Assembly: GCA_910890315.1 (NCBI GenBank)
Contig: CAJVGD010000018.1
Span: 1-64,000 of the forward strand
Direction: 5' to 3'
Origin: Serendipita indica DSM 11827
Taxonomy: Eukaryota > Basidiomycota > Agaricomycetes > Sebacinales > Serendipitaceae
Length of the DNA stretch: 64,000 nt
The position numbers and the translations under genes were made by a program. Position 1 is the stretch's first letter; each line of letters starts with the position of its first letter. The notes under the pieces were generated by a model, which saw only the letters and a list, made by a program, of their open reading frames with translations, was not told the DNA's origin and made no database searches. This document shows, in pieces, positions 36,938 through 49,523 of the stretch.

Positions 36938-39900
36938 ATGGGAAAAGCACAGAAAAAGACTGGAAAAGGTCGTCTCGACAAGTTTTATAAGCTCGCAAAG
37001 TCAGTAACGCTTGTTCCACTCAATTTTCAATCCTCATTCTAACGATCGCTCGCAAATTCGTATGTTTGGTTCCCATATCCGCAAACTGCTACAAATTTAT
37101 GTGGAATCTACGGATGGGGCCATTTGGATGACCTTGGTACCTTGCACGCTCGGTAATCCAGGGAGCAAGGGTACCGGGCGCGTTCAGCGTTCAAGCTTAT
37201 CCAGCTCAACAAAAAGTACAACTTTCTCGAGTCTGCACGATGCTGTATCGATCTTTGTGCTGCTCCTGGAGGTTGGCTCCAGGTCGCGAGCAAGTATATG
37301 CCGCCAAATAGTATCATCGTGGGTACGTGATCATCTGTCTCCTGTCGTTCATTCGATTGAACAGTATGCATAGGAGTTGATCTTGTCCCAATCAAGCCAA
37401 TTCCACGCGTTACGACGTTTGCAGCGGACATTACCACGTCAAACTGTCGCTCTCTTCTTCGTGGAGAATTAAAAGATTGGAAAGCGGATGTAGTACTGCA
37501 CGACGGTGCCCCAAACGTCGGTACAGCGTGGATACAGGACGCCTACTCGCAAGCAGAACTAGTCCTAATGAGTCTCCGCCTCGCCGTGGAGTTTCTCATC
37601 AAGGGCGGCACATTTGTCACCAAAGTCTTCCGCAGTACGGATTATAATAATCTTATCTGGGTCTTCCAGCAGCTGTTCGCCAAGGTCGAGGCAACTAAGC
37701 CTCCTGCTTCAAGGTACGTCACGCTTAATCTTCAATAACGACATAAACTCAGAGATATGTAGAAATGTTTCCGCGGAAATCTTCGTGGTATGCCGCGAAT
37801 TCCACGCACCAAAGTACATCGATCCAAAGTTCCTGGACCCTAAACACGTCTTCAAAGAGCTTGCTCCCGAGTCGACAGGAGGTATCGATAAAGGCACGTC
37901 GGCAAACAACGTTCACGCCAACGTCTTTATGCCTGACAAAAAACGCCGCAAGCGTGATGGATATGACGAAGGCGACTATACGCTTTACAAGACGATCTCT
38001 GCAAAAGACTTTGTCTACGGGGACGCTCTTACGCAGCTGGGAACGGCGAACCGGATTACATTTGACAAGAAGGACGAGGAAGAGGGCGCCTGGTTGAAGA
38101 GCGAGATTACGACCAAAGAAGTTCTCGCCAACTGTGAGGACCTCAAGGTGCTGGGAAAGGGCGACTTCAAGGCGCTCATGAAGTGGCGCGCTGCAGTGCG
38201 CGAAGAGGCATGTGACACTCGAATATCACATTACTGTCGCTTACCTTGTCTCAGATTGGCTTGGACGTCAAAACCAAGCCCGCTGAAGAACTCACAGAGA
38301 CTGTCGAGGTTGTGGAAGAAGAGGTCGATGAAGATGAGCAGATGCAAGAAGAGCTCGAAAGGCTTAGCAAAGAAGCAGCCGCGAAAGCCAAACGCGACAA
38401 ACGGCGGGCAAACGAGAAGAAGACAAAGACCATTCAGCGTATGCAGCTGCGCATGGTTGCGCCGATGGACATTGGTCAAGAGCTTGTGGACGACTCACTG
38501 CAATATGGACAAGAGGACATGTTTGACCTCTCCACGGTGGACAGAAAGCGCAAGACGCTTCTGACCAAAGCTGATGAGAGCTCTGATTCAAGTACCGATT
38601 CAGAGGATGGTGGAGAAAGCACCGAAGAGGATGGGCTGGACTCCGATGAGGAGAGGGAAAGACGAATCGGAGCACTCGAAGACGACCTCGATGGACTTTA
38701 CGAGGCCTACAAGGAGAAACGCTCGGAGCGAGACGCCAAGTTTAAAGCCAAACAGGAACGTCAGAAGAACAAGGACCGCGAGGAGACCTGGGGTGGTATC
38801 CGCGAGAAGGACGAATCTGATTCCAATTCGGACACCGAGAGTGTTGGGGATGGGTGGGAAGGAATGCAGGCTCGCAAGATGCAGAACGGAGATGCAAGTT
38901 CAGACAGTGGCTCAAGTGATGAGGATGACGACATGTTACCGCAAGGTACCCATTCACGCAAGCGAAAGCGGGTCGACAAGAATGATGCTGGTCGAGGAGA
39001 ACTTCTGGAGGACGAGCCTACGAATCGCAAGCGCGCTAAAAGATTCGATGGACCTCTGATCACCAGACTGAACGCTCCAGAAGATGCCGTCAAGCCGAGC
39101 CGCACCGCGCAACTTTGGTTTCTCAGGACATTTTCGCCGGCGTGAATGAAGAAGAGATGGACGATCGCTCCGTGTCATCTTCCACCCACAGCACCAGCAC
39201 CCCTTCTCAGGTGCGCCTGATTTCTTCACCTTCAACATAAAATCTCCGGTGGGATCTGGTTTTAATTGACATCTGACATCGCTTCTAGTCTGGGAACAAT
39301 GACAGAGCCGAGGAAGAGAGCGAACCTGATTATGAAGTAGTCCCGCAAGAGGAAGATGTAACCATGTGGGATGTGGACGACGAGGATGCCGACGCTCAGA
39401 AACGGGAGTTTGTCAAGAGTATGTATTCTTGCTTCTTGTCCAATCTCCACTTTGCGTATGATCCGCCGGCACGTGGGTCGCTTACATTTGTACAGACTTT
39501 GGACTCAACACGGCCGAAGCAATTACTTTGGCTCAAAAACTTGTCAATCGGGAGACAACGAGGACTCACCTGATCAATGATGGCTTCAATCGGCACTCGC
39601 TGAATTCAAAAGAGGGCCTCCCAAGTTGGTTCCTCGAAGACGAGGCAAAGCACTACAAACCGAACATCCCTATCACGAAAGAAGCAGTACGCGCATTGCG
39701 TGCCAAGCAGCGTGAACTCGATGCACGTCCGATCAAGAAGGTAGCCGAGGCCAAGGCGCGTAAGAAGCTCAAGGCAGCACAGCGACTAGAAAAGGCGATG
39801 AAAAAGGCAGAAGGAGTCAACGCGACAAGTGACATGACTGAGAAGGAAAAGGCGAGTCAGATTGAAAAGTTGATGAAGCGTGGACTCGGCAAGGGCAAGA

Positions 39901-40149
39901 GGAAGAAGGACGAGGTCAAGCTGGTCGTTGCGAAGGGACCCAATCGTGGGCTGAAGGGCAGGCCGAAAGGTGTAAAGGGAAGGTACAGAATGGTGGATTC
40001 CAGGGGCAAAAAAGAGGTTCGTGATTTCCATTTTGAGAGCCGGCGTCTTGGAGACGTGCGGTGTTCGCGAGGGCGGATGCTGATTCTTGCAATTCTAGTT
40101 GCGAGCACAGAAGAGGCGCGAAAAGGCGGCAAAGCCAAAACGACGGTAG
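36938..40149 (+). CDS. spb1: SPB1-type 2'-O-ribose rRNA methyltransferase (FtsJ family)
   Basis: Nucleolar AdoMet-dependent methyltransferase that modifies the conserved guanosine of 25S rRNA in pre-60S particles. Exons 36938-36999, 37162-37322, 37374-37713, 37763-38207, 38255-39210, 39289-39418, 39496-40016 and 40099-40149. The start [20 protein letters not shown], then [53 protein letters not shown] and [11 protein letters not shown] cover the FtsJ domain with the K-D-K-E catalytic set. DUF3381 and Spb1 C-terminal domains follow, with acidic and basic stretches; the end is [19 protein letters not shown]. Intron 4 has a GC donor (38208). In exon 5 a T run just before 39121 is one base short of the conserved QLWFSQDIF motif, a probable sequencing error in an essential gene. 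Confidence 0.92.
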
Positions 40150-40356
40150 CTATAAATGTAAATTCGAAATCTCCTGGAGAAATGAGAATTTCATTCCTTC
40201 ATGCCCTTGGAGACCTAGAGCATGGCACGTCCACTAGCTCGGTTTGGTTGAACAATGTGCGTGTTCACGCTGAATTGGAGAAATCGGATAGATCCACGCC
40301 ACGCCCTGGAGTGGCCTTCAAGGTAGGTGACAGCAGGACGGCAACAAGTCGAGACG

Positions 40357-40364
40357 TATATAAA
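40357..40364 (+). promoter_or_regulatory. TATA box of the 40452 gene
   Basis: TATATAAA, 95 bp before the ATG at 40452, within the short gap after SPB1. Confidence 0.45.
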
Positions 40365-40451
40365 TCGCTATCGGCTTCAATGTCACAAGTGAACGCCACA
40401 ACCAAACGTGCCACTTCCCTGTTTGGCGGTAGATGTCCTCGCAGGGATGGG

Positions 40452-41462
40452 ATGGAGATCAACAATCTACATACGGACAGACTAATGATAGCCACGGCGA
40501 GTAACTGCCTTGTTTGGGTGATGATTGGCTGACCAAAAAAAACACACAGGTGCTTATCCTCAGCTTCCGACTACTAACCAATATCACCAACAGTTCTATG
40601 ATCCCAGTACAGGAACCATCTACTATACAGCAATTCCTCAGCAAAATCCACATTTTCAGTACCAAGTCCCAGTCGTCGGGAACGCCCATCATGGGATGAT
40701 GCCCGTTCAGCAGCCTCAATGTTCGGGATCCTCTTCCTCAATGTATACCTCTTCTCTGCCCATGGCACATGGTCACACCTCGCCCACGTACAGCCAATCC
40801 TCTGCGTCGACGCAACTCGGTTCAGGGAGTTCGTCTGCTGGCTCCTCGCGTGCTCCTGAATACGGTCACCCTCCACAAGTTCCCCGTTTCGCTTATCGAC
40901 AGCGCCCCACCGAGAGACTCGGTGGAATGGGCGCTCAGGCTTCTGTCGAGAGAACGGGTGGAGGTGGGTCGAATCATGATACGCCAAAGCCTAACAGGGA
41001 ACGCAAATCAAAGCAGTAGGTTTGCTTACGAAATTTGGCCGGTGGTACTCACTTTGCCATTCGCTATTCTTTTCATCTCGCTTCGTGGCCGTGACAATTG
41101 GATCCGAAGAAGACCAAGCACTGGCCCTGATGGCCTGTCTGTGCACACACAGCGCAAGATGTATGTGTATGGCCTGGAGGGGTACATTGCCGAGTCCCAA
41201 AACGTGCTCATGCAACATTCGATAAAGGTGCCCCAGCCCAAGCGCGCAGCCACGTCTGAAGGTGTTACAAAGGAAACGCGGGATGTGAGCATTTTTTCCT
41301 CAGGAGAGAAGAGTCGGTGCTGACCGTGAGGACGCGCTTTTCCAGGACATGCTCACGAGGATGAGTGAAACAATCGATAACCTACAGACCACTATTAGTC
41401 AAAAGGAGGTGAGTCTCGAGGTGTGCTCTTGTCACTAGGGCCTCACACCCGTCAGGCGGTGA
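40452..41462 (+). CDS. Hypothetical 258-aa protein, Gln/Ser/Pro-rich with C-terminal coil
   Basis: Not recognised. Five exons (40452-40500, 40550-41015, 41110-41284, 41346-41408, 41439-41462) form one open frame. It starts [17 protein letters not shown], then [13 protein letters not shown] and a Ser/Gln/Gly-rich low-complexity region ([25 protein letters not shown]). After a polar stretch it has [20 protein letters not shown] and a short helix [20 protein letters not shown] predicted to coil. It ends GLTPVRR. No targeting signal is seen. The consistent splice phases and upstream TATA support a real gene; the disordered region suggests a regulatory or RNA/DNA-associated role, but that is a guess. 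Confidence 0.6.
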
Positions 41463-41740
41463 ATCAGCGTTCCGAGGAATCATCTGATGAACATTAGGTA
41501 CCCTAATAATGTGTCTAGGGTATAAACAATAGTCTCTTTCACATATAAATACGAGGCAAAGGACATCGTGATAATAGCAAACATATGTGAGCGATTGAAT
41601 GGTTGACGAGTGAATAAGATCCTCGCTGGAGAAGAGCCGTCACTCGAGTGCATTCAATAGTCAACCTCTACACCCCGACCCACGCGACCAGCGCTTTGGT
41701 GCCATCTCGTTTCCTTCCCAAGACGGATCGGTTTTGGTCT
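41463..41740. other. Convergent 3' intergenic region
   Basis: Short gap between the 40452 gene (+) and the zinc-finger gene (-); AT-rich, likely 3' untranslated sequence of both. Confidence 0.4.
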
Positions 41741-42916
41741 CTACGCCTGTGGGCTGCTATGGGACGATGTCGAGCGTCCTCGCATGCTAGCAGCACCGCC
41801 AGAGCTAGACCCCGAACCGCTCGCACCGCGCCGACGACCACCGCCACCAAACTGGAAATGGCGCTGCTCGCAGTCTGGTTGCAACTTCCAGTGCCGTCCA
41901 CGACCATCTGAACGAGTAAACTTGGCGCCGCATCCCTGACACATGTACGGAGCTTGCCGACGAGTTAGTCTCTTTACCGATTCCCTCCAAATGAAAGTGG
42001 GACGCACCTTCTCCAGAGTGTCCTCTTTTGTGGCGTTCGAGATCATGTCTTCTAGAAAACGATGCAGAACAATATTCCTGGTCAAAAAGAGAATGAGTAT
42101 AGAGCATTGGAAATTTGGACTCCCAGCGCACGCAAGGAAACATTTCAAAGCTCGTCTCCTGTTGGACAGTCAAGTCACGTTAGCACGATCAATCTTTTCA
42201 GGGTCAGAATCGGACTCACGTCCGCAGACGCCGGGACCGCGAGATGCCATCCAGTCGAGCCGCTAGTTTGCACAGGAGGCATTGGAGTTAGAGAACTAGA
42301 ACGTGCTGCAGGATCCCCCCGTAAGCGACGACGAATGGGGCCGACGTTGCTCGTACGAGCACTTGACGAACCGGGTTGAAGGTTGTAGTTGGTCGACGGA
42401 CTATTCGTTTCGAGGGGCAAAGGTCAGCTCGTTTGCCTGGGTTCGTCCAACACAAAAGGCTCACATTATTCCGGGTTGCTGGGACACTTGACGTGCTGCA
42501 GCATGTCTGGTCGTTCCTCAGAGTGTCAGTTTTTTTTGGGGGGACGCATTATAGGAAATACAGGGTTAAAAGGGCAGTGGTTGACGGACAACGTACAGGG
42601 CATCACTCTGCTCGTAGCTAATCTCTCGCATCAGATCAGAAAAACTAGGGGGTTCCATCTGTAAAGGTAACGATGACGGAGGAGCGACTTGGGGAACGGC
42701 TGCTGGATGGCACGGTCAACTTTTATAGCTCGCACTAGCGGCTCGCAAAGGGATACACGAACCTTGTGGGAGCTGTGGTACCGACGACGAGGTTGGTCCT
42801 TGTTGATAGTACTGATACATCATCGGGTCTACCAGGTGCATTTGCTGCTGAGGGTGCTGGGCCTGTTGCTGATCGCGTGAGGAAGACTGGCTCCCGTTGT
42901 TCATGGCGTTGGACAT
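41741..42916 (-). CDS. C2H2 zinc-finger transcription factor, Crz1-like terminal fingers
   Basis: Starts MSNAMNNGSQSSSRDQQQAQ with Gln-rich activation-type sequence; several short exons follow, including MEPPSFSDLMREISYEQSDA, PSTNYNLQPGSSSARTS and a Pro/Ser/Arg region. Introns at 42158-42219, 42078-42130 and 41953-42007 bring together two fingers at the C-terminus. Finger 1 is CEYCSASFSRRHDLERHKRG followed by His, a canonical C-x2-C-x12-H-x3-H. Finger 2 is CQGCGAKFTRSDGRGRH followed by Cys seven residues later, an irregular last finger like that of calcineurin-responsive Crz1 factors. The end is a Gly/Ser/Arg tail. Borders of the middle exons are approximate. Confidence 0.75.
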
Positions 42917-44577
42917 TGGAGAGGAGTTCAGAGGAGGGAATGACTATTTGGCTCGCCTGGAGGTTTGTCGCTCCGAAGTGTTACTCCGGCCCTCCCTTTT
43001 ATACCATTCTTCACTCGAGGATGAGGAAGCAATCTAGCCAATCTAGGAATAACGTCGATTCAGCATTTTTCACGAGAGAAAACTCTTCATTCTATGCACC
43101 CGATATGTACACTTGCTCGTGTTGACGCCACGGCGGAATGGAAAGCGCTCCGAGCATCGAGGTCATAAGGTAATCAACGAGAGAGGGTCTATTCCAGAAT
43201 AGTCGACGAATGTGTAGAGTGTGCTCGAGCGTGTGGGTGCAGATTCCATTTGCTGACTTTGCTTATGCAACTGGCAGCTACGGCAACTGACTTAGGCGAC
43301 CTGGGTATCGTCGGACGACTGTATTCACCGGCGTCACCATGGACCGCCTCTAGAGGCACTGAGAGTCGGAGGAAACCAAAGTTGCGGTGTTGGTATCGTC
43401 CCAATCAGTTGGCTGCCGACGCTCGGACGCCCTGGCCCGTGGCCTGGAGGGGAATGAAGCATGCGCTCGAGGGACGCCCCTGATGGAATTGTTCACCGGA
43501 CGTGGTTCATTGCGATGTCCCAAAAACTGAAAACAAGGTCTCTTCGGGATGTCGTATTCGCCGACTGTGATGTTCTACAATTCAGTGTAAAATATCGTAT
43601 ATGATGCGAGAAGACGTCATGAAACCAAAGGCGTGTGTTCATTCTCCCCAAATGTGCAGCCAAACGCATCATCTCGGCGGTTGGCGACTCTGGAGCTGAC
43701 AAACAAAGAGCTTCTGGGCGCAGGAAATCATCAAGAATCACATTCTAGAGCCTAATCCAGTGTAAAAGGCGCCTCTAGAGCGTCGGCTTGAGGCTTAGTC
43801 AGGTCCAAAGAGGCCGTGGGGATTTTCAACTTGAAGTGGGTTAGCATCCTCTCGAGCTGTCTATGTCGACAACCCCCTACGCCCTCGTTGTCAACCATCC
43901 TAAAGTAGATTGAAAATACCCATTGAGCAAAGAGGAACCACACCATCATTTCGTACAGCTCCGAGGATACCGGCAAGCAGCCTCTCGCCGCAAATGCCAC
44001 CCCGCAGGTACAATAACACACTGCATTCTCCACTTCTCAGGAGCACAATTGGGGGGTCGAACAGGTTTACAAAAGAGTTGTATTGTCAAACTGGGAAAAC
44101 TGATTAGAGCGATCGACGTAGAAACAATGCAAAAGCTACATAGCCAAAAACGGGCCAACTCTATAGCAACGTCAGGCAAAGGAAAGACAGAGACCAAGAT
44201 TCAGGGAAAAGCCAGAGTCCAAGGAGTGAAATGCGGCAGAGCATCGCAAATGGGCGCGGGACAGGCGGACAAAATCAACGAGAGTGAATGGCAATCCAGC
44301 AGTAGTGGGTTGCGGACGAGTGAACAGACGACAGTGCGGCCACTAGCCCACACCTTCACGATGTTGAGAGACGAGGGCGATTGGAGATAATATAGAGAGG
44401 AGTACCGAGGCAGAGCGGGAAATGATTGGGATGCGTGATGGATGGGATGCCAGATAGGATGGGAAAAAGGGTATGAACACATGTCGAGAAAAAGGTCCAA
44501 GTAAAAAAAATGCAGTGTGATCCTGTAAAGCTACAAGTGAATAGCGGCGAAGACCCATTGTTGGATTCTAGAGGACA
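42917..44577. other. 1.6-kb region without a confident gene
   Basis: No recognisable protein. On the minus strand 44033-43752 has a 93-aa ORF (MENAVCYCTCGVAFAARGCL; MMVWFLFAQWVFSIYF) and 43741-43493 another; they could be exons of one unidentified gene, but no splice pair joins them cleanly and no motif supports it. Confidence 0.35.
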
Positions 44578-47500
44578 TTATGCAGACGACGCCTTTGACC
44601 GTATTGCGATTGCGCGAAGGTCATAGAGGTATGCCCTATCATAGCGCCCGACCTCCTGAACCGGCGACCTGGCTGGAAACGGCACGGCTTCAGGCGACAG
44701 ATTTGCATTTGACGCATCTTCTTGAATCGAATCGACGAGCCATCCGACCATCTCGGTTCGGTGTCTTGCTTCCGCTTGCATTGTGTCGTCGATAAAGGTT
44801 TGCGTAATGCCGTCTCCACCATCGCTACTAGCCCCATCGACTGAAATATCCATCTCGGATTCTCCTCTTGAATAACTTGAGCGCGCCGGGCTGGGGTTGC
44901 CGTCACTCAAGGGTGACGTAAGAAGCATGATATTGTTCTGAGAGGTATTGACTCCATCAGATGTGGACCTGTCAGGGGATGCTGGTGCGACACGAATGCT
45001 AGCAAGTAATCCTCCGGTCGCACGAATCGTGCCGCCCTTATTCTTGCTCCAAGAGCCGAGGTCCTCCTCTTCGTCGTCGGCGAGATCGGCAAAGACGTCT
45101 GGTTCTTCCTCTTCCGGAGGCAATTGACTGACCCAGCGCATTTCTACTGGATCAAACAGCATGTTGCCGACAACCCGCGCTCCATCCATGCCAGAGCCAG
45201 ACTGAACAGGCGACCCGAGTGCCGCACCAGAAAGCTTGGTGATCAGAGCCGGACGAGTAGAGGAGCCAATAGCATTCTCAAATGCTCGAAGCTCCTGGTC
45301 GTTACCCTCCCATCGTAAAGTTTGGGGGTTCCATCGCATTTGGCCAACGACTATAGCATATTGTCAGGAACATCTCCAGACAGATCGAAGAGTACCCACC
45401 TTTCGGAGCGCCAACGCCATTCAAGTTTCGAATCAGCATTGGTCTTCGCTTGAGCGGTAGACTATTAATGGAGCGCCTCTTCTCCGTCTTGGGAGAATTC
45501 ATGGGAGAAAGAGGAAGCTGTCCGAGAGACGGCGTTGCAGTCGCCGACGACGAGACCGACGCGCGGTTCGACGTCAAATCAGCTCGACGGCGCGAAAGGC
45601 GAGCGCCAGTCGAATCTTGCCGGCAAAAATCAGTACAAAGCAGCAACGCGAATCAAAATAAAACCCTTACCACCTTCTTCTGGTTTCGTCGCACCAGAGT
45701 TTCTCCTCAGCACTCTGTCCTTGTCTGTTGGCAAGTCTTCAATCCCATCCAACTCGGTCCCATCCCCATAGATTCTCAACCGCTTGGGGCGCTTGAGAAT
45801 CTTGGCTTGCAAAGGCTGTGGCACACTTGCCGCCACAGCACTAACAGTCGAAGACCTGGACATGGGTGTCGCGCGATGACGAATAGGCGACGAAGACGTG
45901 GATGCCTTGGGCGTCTGAGGCGTACTCGGCGTACTCAGAGGCGATCGAACAGGTGACTTGACGGCAGCTGCAAACGACGTGGGTCTGGGTACGCCTTGTG
46001 AACCGCTACTGCTCATCGACGCTCCGGGAAAAATTGACGTGAGCGCCGGTCGCGACTTGGCTCGCGAGCTCGAGGTGGACGTTGTCAACCTCAGTGCAAT
46101 TGGATTCGAGCTGGGCGTTCCAGGAGGCGTTGGCGGGACAAGGTGAGGAGATTGCTGCAACCGCGAGGCAGAGGAAGACAGCGACATCATGGTGGCTGGA
46201 CTAAGAGGCGAGTTCATCGATCGTGATCGGGCACTGTTGTATCTCCCGATGGGACTTGAGACTGGGGCGGGCGGTATCCGCCTCGTGAACTGAGGTGAGA
46301 CTGCCTCACTATTTGGGGAGGGTCGCTTGAGTGTGACGCGAAGGGAATCCCCAGTAGGGGATGGGGCAGTATGAACGTCGATGATCGATAGGGATGTTTG
46401 TAACTTTCCAGCAGAACTCTGCCGTCGCAGAGGGTCTCGTGATAGCGACGAAAAGCTGGAGGGTGGGGAGATGATTGGGCGTGAAGCCCCATGAAATGAA
46501 GCTCGACTCTCCCTCAGAGGCGGGCGGGAAGGGGCGGGAGAGCTTGCGCCAGAAGGCCGCGGAGAGGCGGCTCGCGCGACGGAAGCAAAACTTCTCGAGA
46601 GAGGCGACTTGTATTCGTGGACTGGATCTCGAGGAGTTTCGGGGCTATTGGTCAGACTTTGGGAGCCAGACGGTGCAGGATTTTCCTCTGCTGGTTGGAG
46701 GCGAGGGCTGGCTTGCATTGATAGTCCCTTGAGAGAGCGAGAAGCAGACGAGGAGTGACGATGTTTGATGGCTTTGGAGAGGTTGAAATCGACATCGTCG
46801 TCGATCACCAGACCACTCTCGAAATCATCCTCTTCATGTGGCGAGGCCACGGCGACGATTTCGGTCGCTGCTTGTTGCTTTCTCTTTTCAATGAGCTTGT
46901 GCAATAGCTTTCCATCGTTTTCATCTGTCCCGAACAGACCCTCTGGAAGAATCAGCCCTCCGAGCAGAACTCTCGTCGTCGTCGTCGTCCGTCTCTGCGC
47001 CTTGCGAGTACAATGACACAGAGTTTGACGAAGGTGACTCGTTTGTTCCAACGCCAAAAGAGGAAGCTTCGGATGAATAGGCGGTGGATGAGGACGTCTG
47101 GTCGCCCCAACCGTCGAGATTGGTCTTGCTTGAACGGTGTCTGAGCGGACGGAGGGAGAGATGAGCAAGATCGTCGGGAAGCGAAAAGTCTTGCTCAAAG
47201 TCTTCATCGTCGGGTATCGGTTGCGCCTTTCGTGGTGGCGTCGATGAGGTCGGCACACTGGGGAAAGACAGCTGACCAGATGCGACTTTGATAGTTGAAA
47301 TTGCTTCATCATCATCGTCGTCATCCCAGTCGGAGAGGTCTGCTGCAATCTTTGTATGTGGCACCAATGTTGAACCGACAGTTGGCGTCTCCTCGGACGA
47401 GTTGAGGTCAATATCAAACTCGTCCCAACATTCTTCCACGTCCGACTTTGGTCCAGCGCCGAGCCTGGTGATGGTGCCCGTAAAAGCACTAGTGGCTGCG

Positions 47501-47730
47501 CTCATGGACGCGTGCCAGGCTGCGCTAGATGCATTGATAGGTGGGCTTGGGATTGCTTTAGCACCTCCAGTCTTTCCCAAGTCCATTTCGACGTCCCAAT
47601 CCTCGTCCTCGTCGGCGCCGGCCTCTTCAGACTTTGCGTTTGGGCCTGGTTCTGGATCGACGGGGCCGGGATCAGCGTCGTCTACTGTTTCTGGGGTATC
47701 TAGAGCCTCTTCTAGTGTCGGAGACTCCAT
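44578..47730 (-). CDS. byr4: Byr4/Bfa1-like mitotic exit regulator
   Basis: Byr4/Bfa1 is the scaffold subunit of the two-part GAP that holds the septation/mitotic-exit GTPase Spg1/Tem1 off at the spindle pole. Exons 47730-45671, 45615-45400 and 45350-44578, about 1050 aa. The N-terminus is acidic (DEDEDWDVEMDLG, WDEFDIDLNSSE, DLSDWDDDDDDE, PDDEDFEQDFSLP). Then LILPEGLFGTDENDGKLL, a long Ser/Pro-rich region, KRLRIYGDGTELDGIEDLP, and the C-terminal domain with VVGQMRWNPQTLRWEGNDQE and MLFDPVEMRWVSQLPPEEEE followed by DVFADLADDEE. That last pair is the Byr4/Bfa1 signature. Near 46990 the frame shifts inside a GAC repeat just before LILPEGLFG; no intron explains it, so I suspect a repeat-length error or recent lesion. 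Confidence 0.8.
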
Positions 47731-49523
47731 TATTTCTGTAAAATATGGGAGCGGGGAGGAGGAACGGGGGGTGGCAGAAGCAGAGGTGTAAAGAGAGACC
47801 GTCAGCGGCGATGAGCGCGTGCAAGACGAGACGAGGTGCTAATTCCTCGTCCTTGTCGACGCTGTGGATGATTGTGGCAGGCGTGCTTGCGAATTAAGGC
47901 CGTAGTGGTCGAAGGTCAACGTTGTTGTAATGCCTAGTTCCACCGGCCATTGCAAGGTGGCGACGGAGAACAATCCAACGGAGACTGCTTGACGAGTTGT
48001 TTGAGATGTATTTCTTTGGAGTTTAACTGGGGATTGGCCCCTATAATCGAGCGGAGAGATAATAGCCTGGCAATTCACAGCAGAACTATCATATATTATT
48101 TGTGAATATTCATGTTTCAAAGATATTCTTAGAAGACCAACTCTGACCCAACCACACTATAACGCTCTCAAACAAGCACCGAAAATCCCTGTCAAGCGGC
48201 TTCATTGTATCCGGAATTAAACCTCTAGAGCTTATTTTCATGGCCGTCTGCACTTTTATCTGAGCCTTTCCCTCCACGGCCTAGGTCTCCGTCGGTGACA
48301 GCTACGAGGACAGCTACGAGGAGAGCATTTCAATAAGGTGACCTATACGTCAAGAACTGTACTAGCTGTCCGGTTCAGGCCGTACCGAGGCTCGACCTGT
48401 TCTTAGACCTGCGGTGCCTCCTTGGTCCTCGACCGAAAACTGTCAGCCATGATCGAATATTCAACGCTTATGCCATGTCAATTACGTTGTGTACTCAATA
48501 ACGTGCGCCCCCAGCCTTTGAGTCTACCGTGGGCATCAAGGAACATGAATTACATCGGTGGGCCATCCAGAGAGCGCCTATCACTCCTGATAACGTATAC
48601 CAGATGGTCCTACGCCTCGGCTATGCACAGCTTTTCAGACCAGCCATCCTCGATGTAGACAAAATCCGCGAGCGGGAACAACAAATCCTACTCCAGGAGT
48701 GAGCAATCGACCTCATGTGAAACTCTATGCCCGAATTTTTTTCTCGAGTGCCACTAATTATCCCGCTGTCAACGCCTCCGTCTCGCCCTTGCTCCGTTTC
48801 ACCTACCAGCCCTTTGTCCCCTCCGGGGCTCCGAGGAAACGATCAGGATGCCAGGCTTTCACCTGGGAACATCCACTTTACGCCACAACCGTGGCTCCGT
48901 TCCTCGAGCGGCCTTATCAGCCCTCTTCGTCCTGATCTACAAGCCCGCTCCTTCTTCCCCCCGCTTCGCCTTGCCCACCTCCGTTCTCGCGCGTCACGTT
49001 GTCAGACAGTTTGCTCGGAACGGTATCAATACGACGTTTCTCACCGCCACCATCATATCTGCACAGGACACTCAGGGGTGAGCGTGAGTATCAAACTCCG
49101 ACCGGCAGACATATCGCAACCAATTTCCGGAATCAAATTTCACAAAGTTCGGCGCGATCATCATTAAAAGTTGGTCCTACTCTCGTTGGCGCGACCTCTC
49201 TAAAACCTTTGCTCCCCTTAGCCTCGTCTGCCACCATAACGGGGTTCTACATGACAGATATGTCAAATATGAGCCTAATAAATGGTCTCCAGGGCGTATG
49301 TACTCTTCCGCAGCTATAGACGTACCCCCCTCGCTAACGTGGTCCACGCGCGCCATCAACCCACCGATTGTATTCGATAAAGATGCCTGCCCATGCGCGG
49401 ATGATAAACGAAGACAAGATAACGGCTCCCTCTGGCCGAGAAATATTTACACCCTCGCGTCGTGTACGCCCCGAACTGTGCCCAGCGCTCAGGTCGACTA
49501 ACTCTCTCCCTCTCTCCACCCAA
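47731..49523. other. 1.8-kb intergenic region with a possible unidentified exon
   Basis: No confident gene. On the plus strand 48529-48702 an open stretch reads IKEHELHRWAIQRAPITPDN, then VYQMVLRLGYAQLF and DVDKIREREQQILLQE before a stop. Its composition is protein-like, and it could be the last exon of a small gene (perhaps a mitochondrial subunit), but I found no upstream exon that joins cleanly. The stretch 48700-49350 has ORFs of Pro/Arg-rich composition without support. Confidence 0.35.

Noticed and set aside
43189-43483. Overlapping ORFs on both strands
   Set aside because: Neither has codon or motif support.
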